Source of the DNA: Solen grandis
Lineage: Eukaryota; Mollusca; Bivalvia; Adapedonta; Solenidae
Reading direction: 5' to 3'
Assembly (NCBI GenBank): GCA_021229015.1
Contig: CM037788.1
Span: 56,603,525-56,667,524, forward strand
DNA length: 64,000 bases
The position numbers and the translations under genes were made by a program. Below the pieces are notes generated by a model. It saw only the letters and a list, made by a program, of their open reading frames with translations, ran no database searches and had not been told where the DNA came from. Below, piece after piece: positions 45,148-57,693 of this stretch. Position 1 is the first letter of the stretch. The number at the start of each line of letters is the position of its first letter.

Positions 45148-46280
45148 CAGCTGTAACGAATACACCAGGTAGCGAATACACATCACGATACAGGGTCACG
45201 AATATGAATATTTATTCATGAATATGAATACACCCCGGTATAATACAGAATAAAAGACAAACTAAATTCAGGCTGCACATATTTTGAAGTGATTCAGTGG
45301 TCGCTATCTCATCAATCATAAACTGTATTCCCAATGATCATTGAATAATAACTAACAAATTGTTTGAGAAAGTATATGATATATACTTTGCTTAAAATAA
45401 AATTTAAACTTGTACTTGGAATTAGTAAACGCTATTGAAAATGACATTGCATGTGATAAAAGTTTTGTTGCAAAACATGATTACCAAATTATGTTGACAA
45501 ACCAGATGGTCCATACATAATGTGAATACCGGATTTTGTTTATATATATAATTAATTATGATACATTTTATTGTTTTTTTTTTTTTAATTGTCTTCCGTG
45601 TTTTAAATTCAATATTTATTATCATATTAGGAACATGGAATAAATAATAACTCTGACAATTTAAAGCGACAAATCAAATTAATCAACAGTTGACTTATAA
45701 GGCTACCGTACTTGATATTCAAATATCAAATGGATATTGTTTCTGATGTTTACTCTCACTCTAACAATCTTAATCTACCAAAAAGCTAACATACTTATTT
45801 TGAAAATACATTCTGTGCTGTTACTTTTAGGATCTAAATCAGTTTCTTGCAACTTCCTCATAAAAGGGTCATTAAAAGACAGTTAACTTAGCCATTACGC
45901 AATGTCATTGATTTCAACAAGCGTTAGATTATTGGTTAACAAGCAAGTTCTACGAAAATATTCAAATGAGCCCGAATGAAAGAATCTAAAGAACTGTGCT
46001 GTTTGGCTAGAGAATAGAGACTGGACTGTACTGTACGTAGCATGTGTAAGAGTACACTGATACTGATACCTTTACGACATCTGGCTAAAAGAAACTAGCA
46101 AGCAGTCAAGCTTTTCATTTCTCAGCTACTGATTATAAGGTTATTTGCTTCATCAATTTATCAGTTGTTAATTGGCTTGTTGTAAATATTCAGTTAATGC
46201 CTCACGAATAACGAATAGGTATTTGAATACTGACAATATTCGGTGCACCGAATACACGAGTGTATCGTTTCACCTCTATA
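45148..46280. mobile_element. hAT-like nonautonomous element, 1.13 kb, with 8-bp target duplication
   Basis: CCGGCTTA occurs immediately before (45140-45147) and after (46281-46288) the element, a perfect 8-bp duplication as made by hAT transposases. The ends CAGCTGTAACGAATACAC (left) and the reverse complement of GTGTATCGTTTCACCTCT (right) are imperfect inverted repeats. Further CGAATAC and GAATA motifs cluster just inside both ends. No transposase frame is present. Confidence 0.65.
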
Positions 46281-46288
46281 CCGGCTTA

Positions 46289-47831
46289 TTAGTCCCCTAA
46301 ATAGACTATCAATAGTTTCCAAGCAAGTTCTAATTAGATTTCTGGATATAATTTGAGGTGGTTGACATCAGGGTTCGGGTTACAAATTAATAATAATGTA
46401 TATTAAAAATTATTATTACATTTATTTAATATAAAGTTTGTGGTGTATTTTAGTACAGCCATATATAGCATATTAAATTAGCTTAACATTTCTTATGTCA
46501 TTGTATAGTGTTTGTATTGGTCTAAATTAATTACATTCCAATGCTGTTTTATAATGGATATGCTACCAATATACGACAATTGTGTATATGTGATATCTTT
46601 CCCTTTAAACTTCCCCTTTTTTTTGGTAAGGGAGGTAATCCAGGGTGCATTTAGGATATACCTTTGAAATTTACTATATTATTACTACTATAATTATTTT
46701 TTTTATGTAATATATTTCATATTTTGAAAATTACTATAGTATTATTTTATATATATTTTTTTATTTATATTTATTGTATGTGTATGTATATATATATATA
46801 TATATTTTTTTAATAATTTCTTGATATGCATTTTATTTAATTCTGTCGTATAATTTCCTTGTTTCTTGACAAGGGAACCTCCATGGTACATACAATTTTG
46901 CTAACATGCATTTATGAGAACAATTTTGTTCAGTTCATTATTACTACATATATCTTAAATAACAAGTTAATCTTTGTGATTACGATCGAATGTACTTGTA
47001 GATTATCACAAATCTGTAATTAAAAGCCATAAAAATATTTTTTGAAAAAAAGAAAAAAGGAAGAAAAACGTGTGTGGGTGTGGGTGTGTGTGCTTACCTA
47101 TTATGTGGTTCATCCTCTATGACAAGAAATTGTTTTTATTGTATGTGACCAAATGGATTATGTGGTTACTTTATTTATATTGACTATGTACATTGTACAC
47201 GTCGAAAAATAAAGCTTTGTATTAAAACATAATTAAAATCATATAATATGGCGCAATGCATATTTCAATTGTCCTTTGAGCCAGCATTATCTGACAAAAT
47301 AATTATTATTTCCCAACAAACAAGGTTATAGCAATGGCGTGTGGGTAAGTAATCTCGTAACTAGACTTAAGGGAACAATTCTGTGAAAGTCGATGTTTTA
47401 AGAGAAGATTTTAGATTCTGTACACTGACAATATTTCCATCACTCATTTTTTCTGAAATCTTTCTCTAATGTATGTTTGTGTGAAACATTTAAAACTGAA
47501 TTTAACACCTTTATAGGCGGTTATGTTCATTTCGACTATGTGAGAAAATTTAATCGAGGTATTAGGAACAGCGGCGGAATAAACGTAGTCCATTTGTACA
47601 AAAGTTTAAATTTACGTTTATACGAACAATGGAATGATTGTTTTGTATTACTCCTAAGATCGTCATCTGTCTTTAATTGCGCTCACATTATCATGTACCT
47701 TTCAGGTTTTCCAACAATAAAGTAATATATATTACATGGTTATCACGAGTTGAGCTTGATTAACCCGCACATTATACATGAGTGCGCGCATGCGCACGTA
47801 TGTATGTGGGCGGATTAATTAAGATGACGAG
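46289..47831. other. Noncoding stretch
   Basis: A (TA)n run lies near 46790-46806. AATAAA at 47208-47213, in a segment that looks like a retroelement 3' tail (TACATTGTACACGTCG upstream), is not linked to any coding sequence. No gene called. Confidence 0.4.
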
Positions 47832-48422
47832 TGAAGCCAGTCCAATATATGTCTTGTAACATGGCCAAATGTAGGAAGGGGGCGGTTCAACGATGGCTCG
47901 TAACATTTTTATGCAGATGAGCGTTGTGGGTATCGAAGAGAAACCCCGTGAAAATGACCAATCAGTGAAAGGAAAAAAATATCTTTACCAATCAAATAAC
48001 TTTTTCCAAACTAACCCTCACATTTCGGCGCCTTCCGTTCATATGCGCAAATTTGAATTGAGAAGGACGTACTGAATTAGTGTAGATTCGCGTTGACTCA
48101 GTGTGGAAAATCATTTCTTTTTCAAAAGGTCTGAATTCAGTGAAACCAAACCGGTCAGTTTCTAATATTTGGAGAACATTATTAGTGCTGTACTTTGACG
48201 ATTTCCCCAAATGTTTGGAAATCCTGTACATCAAACAGAAGAATCATTATGGCCTATGAGCAAGGAATAAATTTCTATTTCGAATGCGCTAAATGCTATT
48301 GAAAAAAAAGGTGAAGAAAAAAATAGCATAAGCATTTTTTTCTCCGAGTCGAGGCAAAAATTTGTAGCTTGTGACAGCTTAAAATGATATAACATACCAC
48401 GTAGTATGGCCACACTGCTAAT
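47832..48422 (+). repeat. Dispersed repeat, family F, copy at 47.8 kb
   Basis: Shares, in order, with 63092-63653: TGAAGCCAG, CAATATATGTCTT, ATCAGTGAAAGGAAAA/GTCAGTGAAAGGAAAA, CCCTCACATTTCGG, ACTGAATTAGTGT, GAAAATCATTTCTT, GTCGAGGCAAAA/ATCGAGGCAAAA, ACAGCTTA and CCACACTGCTAAT. The two copies are much diverged. Open frames inside are not conserved between them. Confidence 0.7.
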
Positions 48423-48621
48423 GTTAACTTCATTTTAATATCCAATAGCTAAATATAGAAAATATGTAATGGTATGGAAAAAAACAATGGAGGAAAATAG
48501 TTAATTTGCACACTCTGTATAAGAATGAATACTGAGGACTACCTTTAAGTTAAGTAATTGTATCGGGAATACAACTATTTTGATAGTTACAATATTGTGT
48601 CGATATATGATAAACCGAGTG

Positions 48622-48697
48622 TCCGCCATTACTTAGCGGTTATCTGGAGACCTGCATGGTCCGCCATTACTGTGCGGTTATCTGGATAACTGTATGG
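48622..48697. repeat. 38-bp tandem duplication
   Basis: Two copies starting TCCGCCATTACT, differing at a few positions. Each contains GCGGTTATCTGGA. Confidence 0.75.
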
Positions 48698-48794
48698 TTT
48701 TTCATCAGTTAATGCATGGGCGTGGAAACTCCGCCCCCTAAAAACGTGCGGTATTCCTTTTTAGAAATGGGTACTTTTCTTCAGAAAACTACCT

Positions 48795-51700
48795 AGGCCG
48801 TGTTACAAGAAATAATAAAGCATACTTTCCCAGAATCTCTGATATTTTTGTCTGGAGATCACAATTCCAGAACAAAAGACTTTTATGATTATATTCCGAA
48901 TGATGACTTAAATTTTATTTTTGGTGAAGTAGAATATGAAGGCAATTACTTTAATTTACCTAGAAATAAGATAGTATTCGTGGAAATAATTTTTGACAAG
49001 CGTTAGCTCATTTGTGTTCTGTCTTAAATGGTAGATTTTCAGGGGATATGAATGGAAATTTTACATGCATATCAAATTATGGGACAAGTTCTGTTGATGA
49101 TATGGTTGCATCCACAGAACTAGTCCCAAGTATGCAAGATTTTGGGTATTAGACAAAGATGAATCCGATCATTTCCCAATATGTACCATGCACGTTGAAC
49201 CTTTAGAGTTTTCTAATGTCGTTAATAATGATCCATATACACAATTAACACAAATTACAAAATATTCCTGGAGGGAATATAGGAAAGAAGAATTATTAAG
49301 TATATTTTGTAATGTTTTTAACAACATTTAATTACGAATAGAGAGTTTGATTGATACCAACATCAATGAGGTTATCGGCAAATTTATGTCCATTTATTAT
49401 AAAGCCCACTTGTGTATACGTGTCAAAGGTGCACGTACACCTGTAACACTAACCCAACCCCCATGGTGGGACTCGGAGTGTGACAGGTTGAAATCTGATA
49501 AGGTATATGCATTACGTGGATTTCGGGTAACAAATTCTCATATAAGCTTGCAGGTTTATAACGATAAATGTAGAATTTTCAAAAGTTCAAAAGTTCATGC
49601 AATCGTAAAAAAAATTAAATATCAAAGCTTACAAAGAAAAACACTTGTCGAAAGTTAGTGCTTCTGATAAATGGAAACTTAGTAAAAAGGCATAGTCACC
49701 TAAACAAACAAATTGCATTATTTTACCTACAGAACAAGAGAATGTTTTAAATCTCTTTTGTACAAAGCACAAATAGAAAAAATTGATATTGATATAAACT
49801 TTCAAGATGGGGATTAAAGTCAGCTTAATTCTCTCATTACTGTTGAATAAATAATGTCATCTGTTGCAAATCTTAAAAATAAGAAAAGTCCAGAAATATA
49901 TGGAATACATTCTTAATTTTCAATATACTTTATCTGATATATATTAATATTGAGCAGTGGAGATTTTCCTGTATCTTGAATACAAAGTCCAATCCATAAG
50001 TTCGGATTGGTAAATGATACCAGTAATTATAGAGGTAAAGCTTTGAATAACTCTTTAAGATTTTTGCTGATAAATTGAAAAATGATTGTATATATGGGCA
50101 GACAATAACAATAAGTAAAGCACAATCTGGTTTTCTTAAGGGATATTCGACTGTAGACAACATATTCTGATTACAAGCTGTGATTCAAAAGAACATCTCT
50201 AAAACATGTGGTCTGTAATGTCTATACATTGATTTTAAAAAAGCTTTTGACAAAGTCAATCACCAGATCTTGTTACAGGTGTTATTGTGCTTATGTCTCA
50301 GTAACTAGGCAAGGGATTGATTTTAGACATCAGAAAAATATTAAGGGGTATCAGACTTCATAAAAGTATTAAGGGGTATCAGACTATCAAGGTATATCAT
50401 TTTTAACTATTATCATGTACAGGGTATATGAAGGGCAAGAATTGAAAAAGATTTCATTTGATTTACCAACAATCATTTTGAATAGTCGAGCGTGCTGTCC
50501 CCTGACGGCTCTTGTTTCCTTTGTAATATTGATACTCGTCAGGGAGACCAGACGAGTTCTACGATTTTTGTACTATATATTGAGGAATTATTTGATATGC
50601 TTAAATAGCAAAATGCGCCTGGTATATTTATTATTAATAATTTTGAAGATATCGTATGTTTTATATTGACAGATCCAATATCATATTAATATTATTGATA
50701 CATTTTGTTCAAATACTGGAATGGAAATTAATTTGAGAATAACCAAAGTAATGGTATTCAGAAAAGGGGGATATTCAGAAATTATGAAAAGTGGTTCTAG
50801 AGAGGTGAACAAATCCGTGTGGTATTTTATTTTATTTTACAAATATATGGATATAATGTTTACATACAAATTGTCACAAGATCAAATGGTATCTCAAGCT
50901 GAAAAAAGCAATATTTTTGCTTATCAGTTCTAAATAGCCATTTGGTTACTTTCCATCCAAAGAGTTATTTAAACTTTTTGATACCATGATCAAGCTAATT
51001 TCATGTTATGGTTCTGAGGTTTGGAGATATCAGTATTGTAATAATATTGAGAAAGTTCAAATCAAGTTGTGTAGAAAGCATTTGCAAATAAGTAAAACAA
51101 AAAGCTTTTAGGTGAATGTGGACGTCTACCTTCATGTATTACATACATCACAAATTGTAGTAGATATTGTTGCAAATTGCTTTTTATGCCCCATTATAGA
51201 TATCCACATCAATGTTATTTAATGCTTAAGAGACTTGATGAAGCCGATCGTATTTGTTTCACTCACTACAAAGATAAAGAATTTACTTTTTTACTATGGT
51301 TTTGGAATAGTTTGGATTTCACAAGACATTGGTAATATTAATGTGTTTATCTCACAATTCAGAGGAAGATTAACCATTCAGTATACTCAATGTTGGCTTG
51401 AGAATTTCAAGTAGATGTAATTATTATAAGCATTTCAAATTTTGTGAAATATTGAAAGTCATCTTACATTTGAATTGCCTTTTAAGTTCAAAAAAGCTTG
51501 ATTTATGTTTAGATGTTCAAATCACGGTATATATTTGAAACTGGACAACAAAACAATATACCTAGTCAGGAAAGGCTCTGTGATTTTTTTTTTTTTTTTT
51601 TTTTTTTTGAATGGTTCATCTGTGCTGGAATGTGAATACCATGCTTTCTTCATATGCCCGAAATATATATAGCATTCGTGATTAAAACATGGTATAGAGG

Positions 51701-51934
51701 AAATTCAAGGACTGAAGATTTTTATAACCTTTTTAAGAGAACTGGTGAAAATACTTTAAGAAAATTATCTGTCTATGTATACCATTTAATGTATTATAAA
51801 CTCTACGTGTCTATTAATTGATTTCATCGTAAATTTTGAAGCTGTATATGTATCATATAATCTGAAAATTGTATTTTGTATTCTGGTCCGGAGGCCTTAT
51901 ATTACAATAAATTGAAGTGAGTTGAGTTGAGATG
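48795..51934 (+). pseudogene. Decayed LINE: endonuclease C-terminus, RT and 3' tail
   Basis: Recognisable blocks in order: FLSGDHNSRTKDFYDYI with PNDDLNFIFG (48855-48940); LNGRFSGDMNGNFTC (near 49025-49070); SVDDMVAS; DESDHFPIC with the catalytic S-D-H (near 49170); QPPWWDSECDRLKSDK (near 49460); RT motifs QSGFLKGYSTVDN (near 50125) and YIDFKKAFDKVNH (near 50225); IDTRQGDQTSSTIFVLY (near 50535); MEINLRITKVMVFRKGG (50721); CYGSEVW (near 51005); and a C-terminal CEYHAFFICPKY (near 51630). Frames change many times and stops are frequent. The 3' end has CAATAAATTG and TTGAG repeats near 51906-51932, a common LINE tail. It is 5'-truncated. The clade differs from the CR1-like copy at 5945, but I cannot name it confidently. 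Confidence 0.8.
50286..50514 (+). mobile_element. Helentron-like element, family D, nested in the LINE
   Basis: The LINE reading KKAFDKVNHQILLQ stops making sense after about 50283 and resumes as CNIDTRQGD after about 50515. The sequence between ends with GTGCTGTCCCCTGACGGCTC and TTG, like the copy at 43589-43652: hairpin GCTGTC-CCCT-GACGGC, T, CTTG|T. A 28-bp tandem duplication (ATTAAGGGGTATCAGACT) lies inside. The 5' boundary is approximate. Confidence 0.6.
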
Positions 51935-52042
51935 AATATCGAATTGTGTTTATGTATTCTTAAGGACTATAAAAACGCATACTCTTGGAAAAGTATCAAA
52001 TAATGTATTTCAGTTCGTGGTTTTCAAAATCTCTTAGATTAA
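51935..52042. other. Short spacer
   Basis: Nothing recognised. Confidence 0.4.
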
Positions 52043-52296
52043 TATGCCGCCCCCCCCCCCTTCGAAGAAGAGGGGGCATATTGTTTTACAAATGCCAGTC
52101 GGATGGTCGGTCGGTCCGTCGGTAGACCACTTCGTTTCCGACCAATAACTGGAGAACGCTTGCGTCCATGTTTCTCAAACTTCACAGGCTGATTGGTCAT
52201 GACTAGCAGATGGCCCCTATTGATTTTGGGGTCACTTGGTCAAAGTCACAGTGACCTCGATGCGGGGGGGGGGGGGGGGGTATGTAACAACTCTTG
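52043..52296 (+). mobile_element. Helentron-like element, family B-related, short copy
   Basis: 5' hairpin with an expanded C-run, then CTTCGAAGAAGAGGGGGCAT, a GGTCGGTCGGTCCGTCGG run, and a single body unit with GATTTTGGGGTCACTTGGTC. A G-run follows and the end is CTCTTG followed by TTT. The body has drifted from the longer copies at 40005 and 41278. Confidence 0.7.
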
Positions 52297-52930
52297 TTTA
52301 GAAATGCAATGAGGCATATTTCATATTGGTGCATGTCCTGCTTATCACGTAAGAAATGATGTGATATATTTGTTTTATTTATGAGGCGTTTTTAAAGCAC
52401 ATGAGTATATATTAATAGCATTCAGTTTACTTTCTAAGATTATTGTCTACTTGACTCACTTTAGTGTGTTCTCAAACTTATTCAATTAAGTCGCATGATA
52501 CACATAGCAATTAAACAGCATGATAATAAAGGTAATTCAAGGGCAAACTGGAATTATGATGTATCCATGTATATTGCATTCGAGAAGGCTAAATCAGATA
52601 TACTATAACATTTGATCGTTGCAATCAAATAATAGAAACATGCATAGAGCACAGTGAACTTCACGTCAAGTCTGCACTACACTTTCTAGAAGAGCAGTTC
52701 GTCGACGAATCATTGAGGAAGTCGTCGATTAGATTTCTTATTCGTCAACAAATTTGGCATTTTTTATTAAGTTTGGTCGGTAACAACTAAATTGTAAGGT
52801 TATTTCTGATCGGATATAATGACGCCTCCTGGTACTGACCTTTTGATCTTCATAACTAAAGTATTGCAGTATAATGCGTTTTAATATTTTTCATTTATAA
52901 CACAAGTTTAAGATTCTTAGTAAACCTGTA
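52297..52930. other. Noncoding stretch
   Basis: Nothing recognised. Confidence 0.4.
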
Positions 52931-53200
52931 TCCTGTGGCCGAGTGGTAAGAACGTCCGCCTAAGAAGCGGGAGGTCGTGGGTTCGATCCCTGGCCGCGAC
53001 ATACCAAAGTTGTAAAAATAGCATTGGTATAGCTCTCTTGCTCAGCATATTTAGGTAGTCCCTGGACTGGTTGGTCCGGTGTCAGGATAATCATGTGACT
53101 GGGTATGGTATCATGCAAAATGTCACTGCAGTGTGGAAACACATAGTCTCCAAATGACAGACATACTGTCAGCGGGACGTTAAACCATGTAAACACATTC
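52931..53200 (+). mobile_element. tRNA-derived SINE, family B, full-length
   Basis: Box A TGGCCGAGTGGTAAG and a canonical box B GGGTTCGATCCCTGG. The body has CGCGACATACCAAAG, TCAGCATATTTAGG and GGGACGTTAAACC. It is the best-kept tRNA-like head in the window. The body shows it is a SINE and not a tRNA gene. Confidence 0.85.
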
Positions 53201-56200
53201 TTAGTACAATCTTTATGAAATAACATGAGTAGGTATTAATATAAAAGTCAATGATTATAATCATTAATTAATCAGAAAGGCGCCTTTCTGGACCTCCGCA
53301 AATCAATGTGGTTTTCTTGAGAAATTTCAGTTTCGTTTACATTTTGATTGACCAATAACAACTTTCCTTTATATTCACTGCTATAGAAACCGGAAATAGA
53401 CTTCCACGGCTGTTGTCAAGCTCGATTGGAACAATGAATTTACGATGTTATCGTTAAAAGAGGAAACTACCTCAATACGTTTAGGATTTTCTTAATGTAT
53501 GCATTTAAATACAACCTGGTCCATTTCCAATGTTGAATTCGTTACAAACACGTTTTTCCTAATTTGAACTCAAAACAGTGTCCTCCGTTCATTTGTTAAT
53601 GTCACCATTCAGTACAAGATGATTCGCCCCATGAAACTTCGAGCCCCTGTGGAATAAGAATGCAGTAAAATAACGCATAAAAGAGAACTTCGCGTATGCC
53701 ATCGTGGACGTCATGCCTTCAAAGCAATACATATTCTGTCGTATAACTGGTAAGACATCAAGACAGGAATGGAAGCAAAATTCTCTCAGGACAGTTCCTT
53801 CGACACTGGCCAAACGTTAATCACAAATATTGAGATTTATTGACCAGGGGCTAGCCATCTGTTCAGTAATCACAGACTAATAACATGAATCATTTTCACA
53901 TTGCATGCACGAGCTTTATTCATATGTTGAGGGGGTTGTAATTTTAGTAGAGTAGCCCGATATGTCTGGCAAGTGGTAGTCGACCTTTCATCTGACGTCG
54001 TTCTTGCATGTAGATCGTTGTAAATTGTAAAATTGTAAAGTATATATAATGAACTTCCCGAGACTGCCATTTTAAAAACTGAAATTAAGATTTTCTGATA
54101 CATTAAATTGATGTTATTTCGTTCAAAATGGAGTCGTAAGAATTTTGTTATACATACAGTTCAGTAATTTCTTTTCTTTTTTGCGTAATAAACCATAAAG
54201 AAAGAGAGAACCCTTTCATTGCATTCTTTAAACAAACAAAAGAATCCCAAGAATACATAGATTTTGTATCTGTGAATACGACGAATTTATTTCGTATTTC
54301 GCTGATGATGTCATTTTGGTGTATTTAAAAGATCCCCGTAGTCTGTTATTTATCGTCATGTTCTGACAGTAACTGATTAAACATGTGATGTGAACACATT
54401 TTCAAATCCAAAGGGTAAAATCATACAGTTTGCATTGCATTACGTGTTTTGACGAGATCCCTATTTGTGGAGCTGGTTTATGAATCTTAAAACGTCAGAT
54501 CACGGTTTAGCTCAATAAGTATAATATACGAGCCATTTAGAACAAGACAACATGATGTGCAAGAATTTCGAGTTCGAATCCCGTTGGATGAAATGATATT
54601 TCATTACCTTCCCAAGCGCAAATCACTTGCCAACCTTGCTGGTCCTTTGGCAGGACAACATACAATTAATACTGAGTGTTGCGAGAACTATAACGAGACA
54701 CAACTAAAATTATGACCTTTGTAGCTGACTTCACTTTTGTTGTCGGAACGTTTACAGAATCCTCCAAGGAGATATTTTCTTATTTTATGGACGTGGATAA
54801 CATTGTGTACTCGAGACACTGGTGCAGACAATTTCTGGTTAGAGGGCATGGATGTCAATCAGAGATGAACAGTCTTTCTTTTGAAATGAAGCTTGCCTAA
54901 TTATCGTCGAAACTCACGGTGGCTGGTTTAAATGTTGTCGATTTATGACAGACATAATTAAAGTCTCGGACATTTCTGTGCTATAAAACGTTTGTTTAGA
55001 CCTCACAAACCGTTTTCTAATCGATTCATGGCAGGTCGTTAGAGACGAGAGAGGATGAGAAAAGAGCTCAATTAGTGAGTTAAATAATGTTTTGCAATAT
55101 TGTCAGTCGGGTTTTCTATTTTCTTGTAAAAAAATATACCGAAAGCTGCGCTAATTCGAAAGGTTTGTGACACTGTGGCGATATTGCGCTGTAGGAACTG
55201 CTTTGTTCCATGCTTGTGATTGATGTCAATGAAACCTAAGAATTGTGGAACCGGTGTCAGCGTTACGTACCAACTACAGGATTAACGTTTAACACGTATA
55301 AATGTATGTATTTTATAAAAAAAATCGATTTAATCATGTTATGAGGTTAATCTCTCTATCTTAGGATTTGCATTTGGATGTTTTTTTAAGAGGTTTAGTT
55401 ATATTCAACTTGACAAAATCTTTTCGAAATCCAGTAACTTCCTTTGTAGATCCAGTGCAATCAGCTATTTTTTTCACATTTTTAAATGGTTACCCGAGTC
55501 TTTGAGCAATATAAATTGAGAAAACCTATCGCTGAAAGAGTAAACTAATTTAATATTTCATATTTTTCTTAAGCTTACCTGTATGGGATCATCTAGTGCC
55601 CGGCTGTCGTTCGTCCTCCATTGTTTGTTTGTCTTTATTCTTGACTAATCTTGAATAAACTTATAAGCAATGTATATCACCTGGATGAATTACGAATAGT
55701 CGGCCCATATCGATACATCGCTAATGCTATTTGTTATGTACATACCGAATTTGTTTTTGATTAATATCGGACTGGTATATTAGAGGTTTTAAACTTAAAT
55801 TATTCAAGCAGTGCCAAAGTCTCCAGAATCCGCAATTTTTCAACGACTTTTGATCACATTTAAGAGATTTTACTTATGGGCACACTATCTCAGCCAAAGT
55901 TGATTATTCTTGATATAGGAAATGAATGTCAGGTGTAAAAGGTCCTTGAATTATTAAAAGGAAAATGGTGAATGCAGCTGTTACACTATATTCACCGTTG
56001 ATCGGATAGTTGAAAATGTGGAGCTGAATAAATTGCACGCGATGAAATCTGGCACGCTGCATTTACTGATTTCCCCATTGCATACACGAGCAAACTTTTG
56101 ATTATCAGTTTGATTTCTGGGTAACTTATTTTGTAGAAACGTAACGCTAGCAACTATCATTACATTCAGGATCCATAATTATCGATATATGACATAAATA

Positions 56201-56711
56201 TAAATATTTTTCCAGAGAGCTAGTTCTGTCAAATTCGATCAAGGCTGTTTAGAACCTCTCTATAATATAGGACTCACACTGTAAGCCTCTTGCTTGAAAA
56301 TAATTACTTACGAAGCATAAGTATGACGAAAGTAAAACATTGTCTACATGTCGATACCTCTCTGTTTCTCTGCTGTGATTTTTCCCCTTCATTTTGGATC
56401 AAAGTTCAGTATTTTCATACATTTCGAGGCAAGGAGGTTATAACAGATGTAATACTTTGTTGAAAAGTGGTTAAGATAGACATTCTGAGTAATACTGTAT
56501 TTTAAGTAATAAATCAGAGTTATCTGAACAGCCGTACTAAATTCAGTAAACAGAACAAATTCATGAACATTCACAATTAAACGATTCCCATGACCGCTAT
56601 ATTTTCTTTGAATACATCTGTCACAAGTGTCCAATTGTAATATAGAAAGACAGACAAATGGACACATTTTTTTATTGACGTAAGCTTAACTGTTTCTTGT
56701 CATGTCATATA
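53201..56711. other. Noncoding stretch with one weak SINE
   Basis: Two perfect palindromes lie side by side (ATGATTATAATCAT at 53251-53264 and CAGAAAGGCGCCTTTCTG at 53273-53290). A weak tRNA-like SINE is at 54505-54690. Short frames (53589-53813 and 53870-54103 minus; 54712-54900 plus) have no recognisable domain. Confidence 0.4.
54505..54690 (+). mobile_element. Possible tRNA-derived SINE, decayed
   Basis: TTTAGCTCAATAAGTATAAT (box A-like) and CGAGTTCGAATCCCG (good box B), followed by a short body. Only one copy is seen in the window. Confidence 0.4.
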
Positions 56712-57070
56712 AGTCCGCGACAGTTTAGTATTATATAAGTTCGCGATAGCTATGTAGTTTATAAGTCCGCTATAGTTAAGTTTTATAAAAGTCCGCCATA
56801 GTTTAGTATTATGTAAATCCGCGATAGTATGTATTTAATAAGTCCACTATAGCTAAGTTTTATAAAAGTCCGCTATAGCTAAGTGTTATATAAGTCCGCG
56901 ATAGCTAGGTATTATATTAAGTCCGCGATAGCTGAATATTATATAGGTCCACTATAGTTAAGTGTTATATAAGTCCACGATAGCTAACTGCAATATAAGT
57001 CGGTAATAGTTAACTTAATGTATTATATAAGTCCGCTACTGTTAAGTGTTATATAAATCCGCTATAGCTG
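56712..57070 (+). repeat. 26-bp minisatellite, about 13.5 units
   Basis: Consensus unit about AGTCCGCGATAGCTAAGTGT then TATATA. Units are 25-27 bp except one of 32. Each combines a GC-containing core (GTCCGC[GT]ATAG) with an AT-rich TTATATA linker. Units vary, so it is not a very recent expansion. Confidence 0.9.
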
Positions 57071-57459
57071 TTTGTTTTTTCTGCTACCATCCTGTTTCTG
57101 CCCTTAAACACAAGAAAGAATATAGAGGAAAGAAAAACAAAGGAAAACCCCTCGAACACATATTTATTATTATTCATAAATGGGAAAATCAGGAAACATT
57201 AACATATGTGTCACAGTGATTATGGTGCGCTAAGTTGACACATCGTAACGTAAATGAAATCTGTATATATGCGTGTCTATGCACGGCTAGAATTCAAGGA
57301 TTCAAGCTTTACTTTGCGCTATGTACTCGTGTTGTTGGTTGATTTCGATCGTGGTCTTAATCAAAATACAAATACCATTGAAACAGGATCAGAGTACAGG
57401 CTGACCCAGTACTTTACTTATTACTAGGGTTAATTTGTTAATTAACATGTACCATAGGA
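57071..57459. other. Noncoding stretch
   Basis: Nothing recognised. Confidence 0.4.
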
Positions 57460-57650
57460 TTAACCCTTTCCCTCATAGAGGAAACCATGAAAAGACCTAT
57501 GCGAACAGCTGTTCGCTGCTCCTCAGTGGTCTGGAAATGAGGACTTAACAATTAAATTTGGTAAGGTTTAACTGTGGTTTTCTGAAGATCAGTCTTTATG
57601 TGGTACCTATTGAGTGCATCAAAATGAGTCTATATGAGGGAAAGGGTTAA
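57460..57650. mobile_element. piggyBac-type MITE
   Basis: TTAACCCTTTCCCTCATA at the left and TATGAGGGAAAGGGTTAA at the right are exact inverted copies. The outer TTAA is the piggyBac target duplication and CCCT ends are typical of the superfamily. 183 bp between the TTAA sites; no transposase. An internal palindrome, CGAACAGCTGTTCG, lies at 57502-57515. Confidence 0.85.
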
Positions 57651-57693
57651 AGTTAATGAAGTTTCTTTAATCTTTCACTGATAAGATCCTTTG

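Noticed and set aside
52931..53002. tRNA gene
   Set aside because: Boxes A and B are good, but the head continues into the SINE family B body seen in two other full copies.
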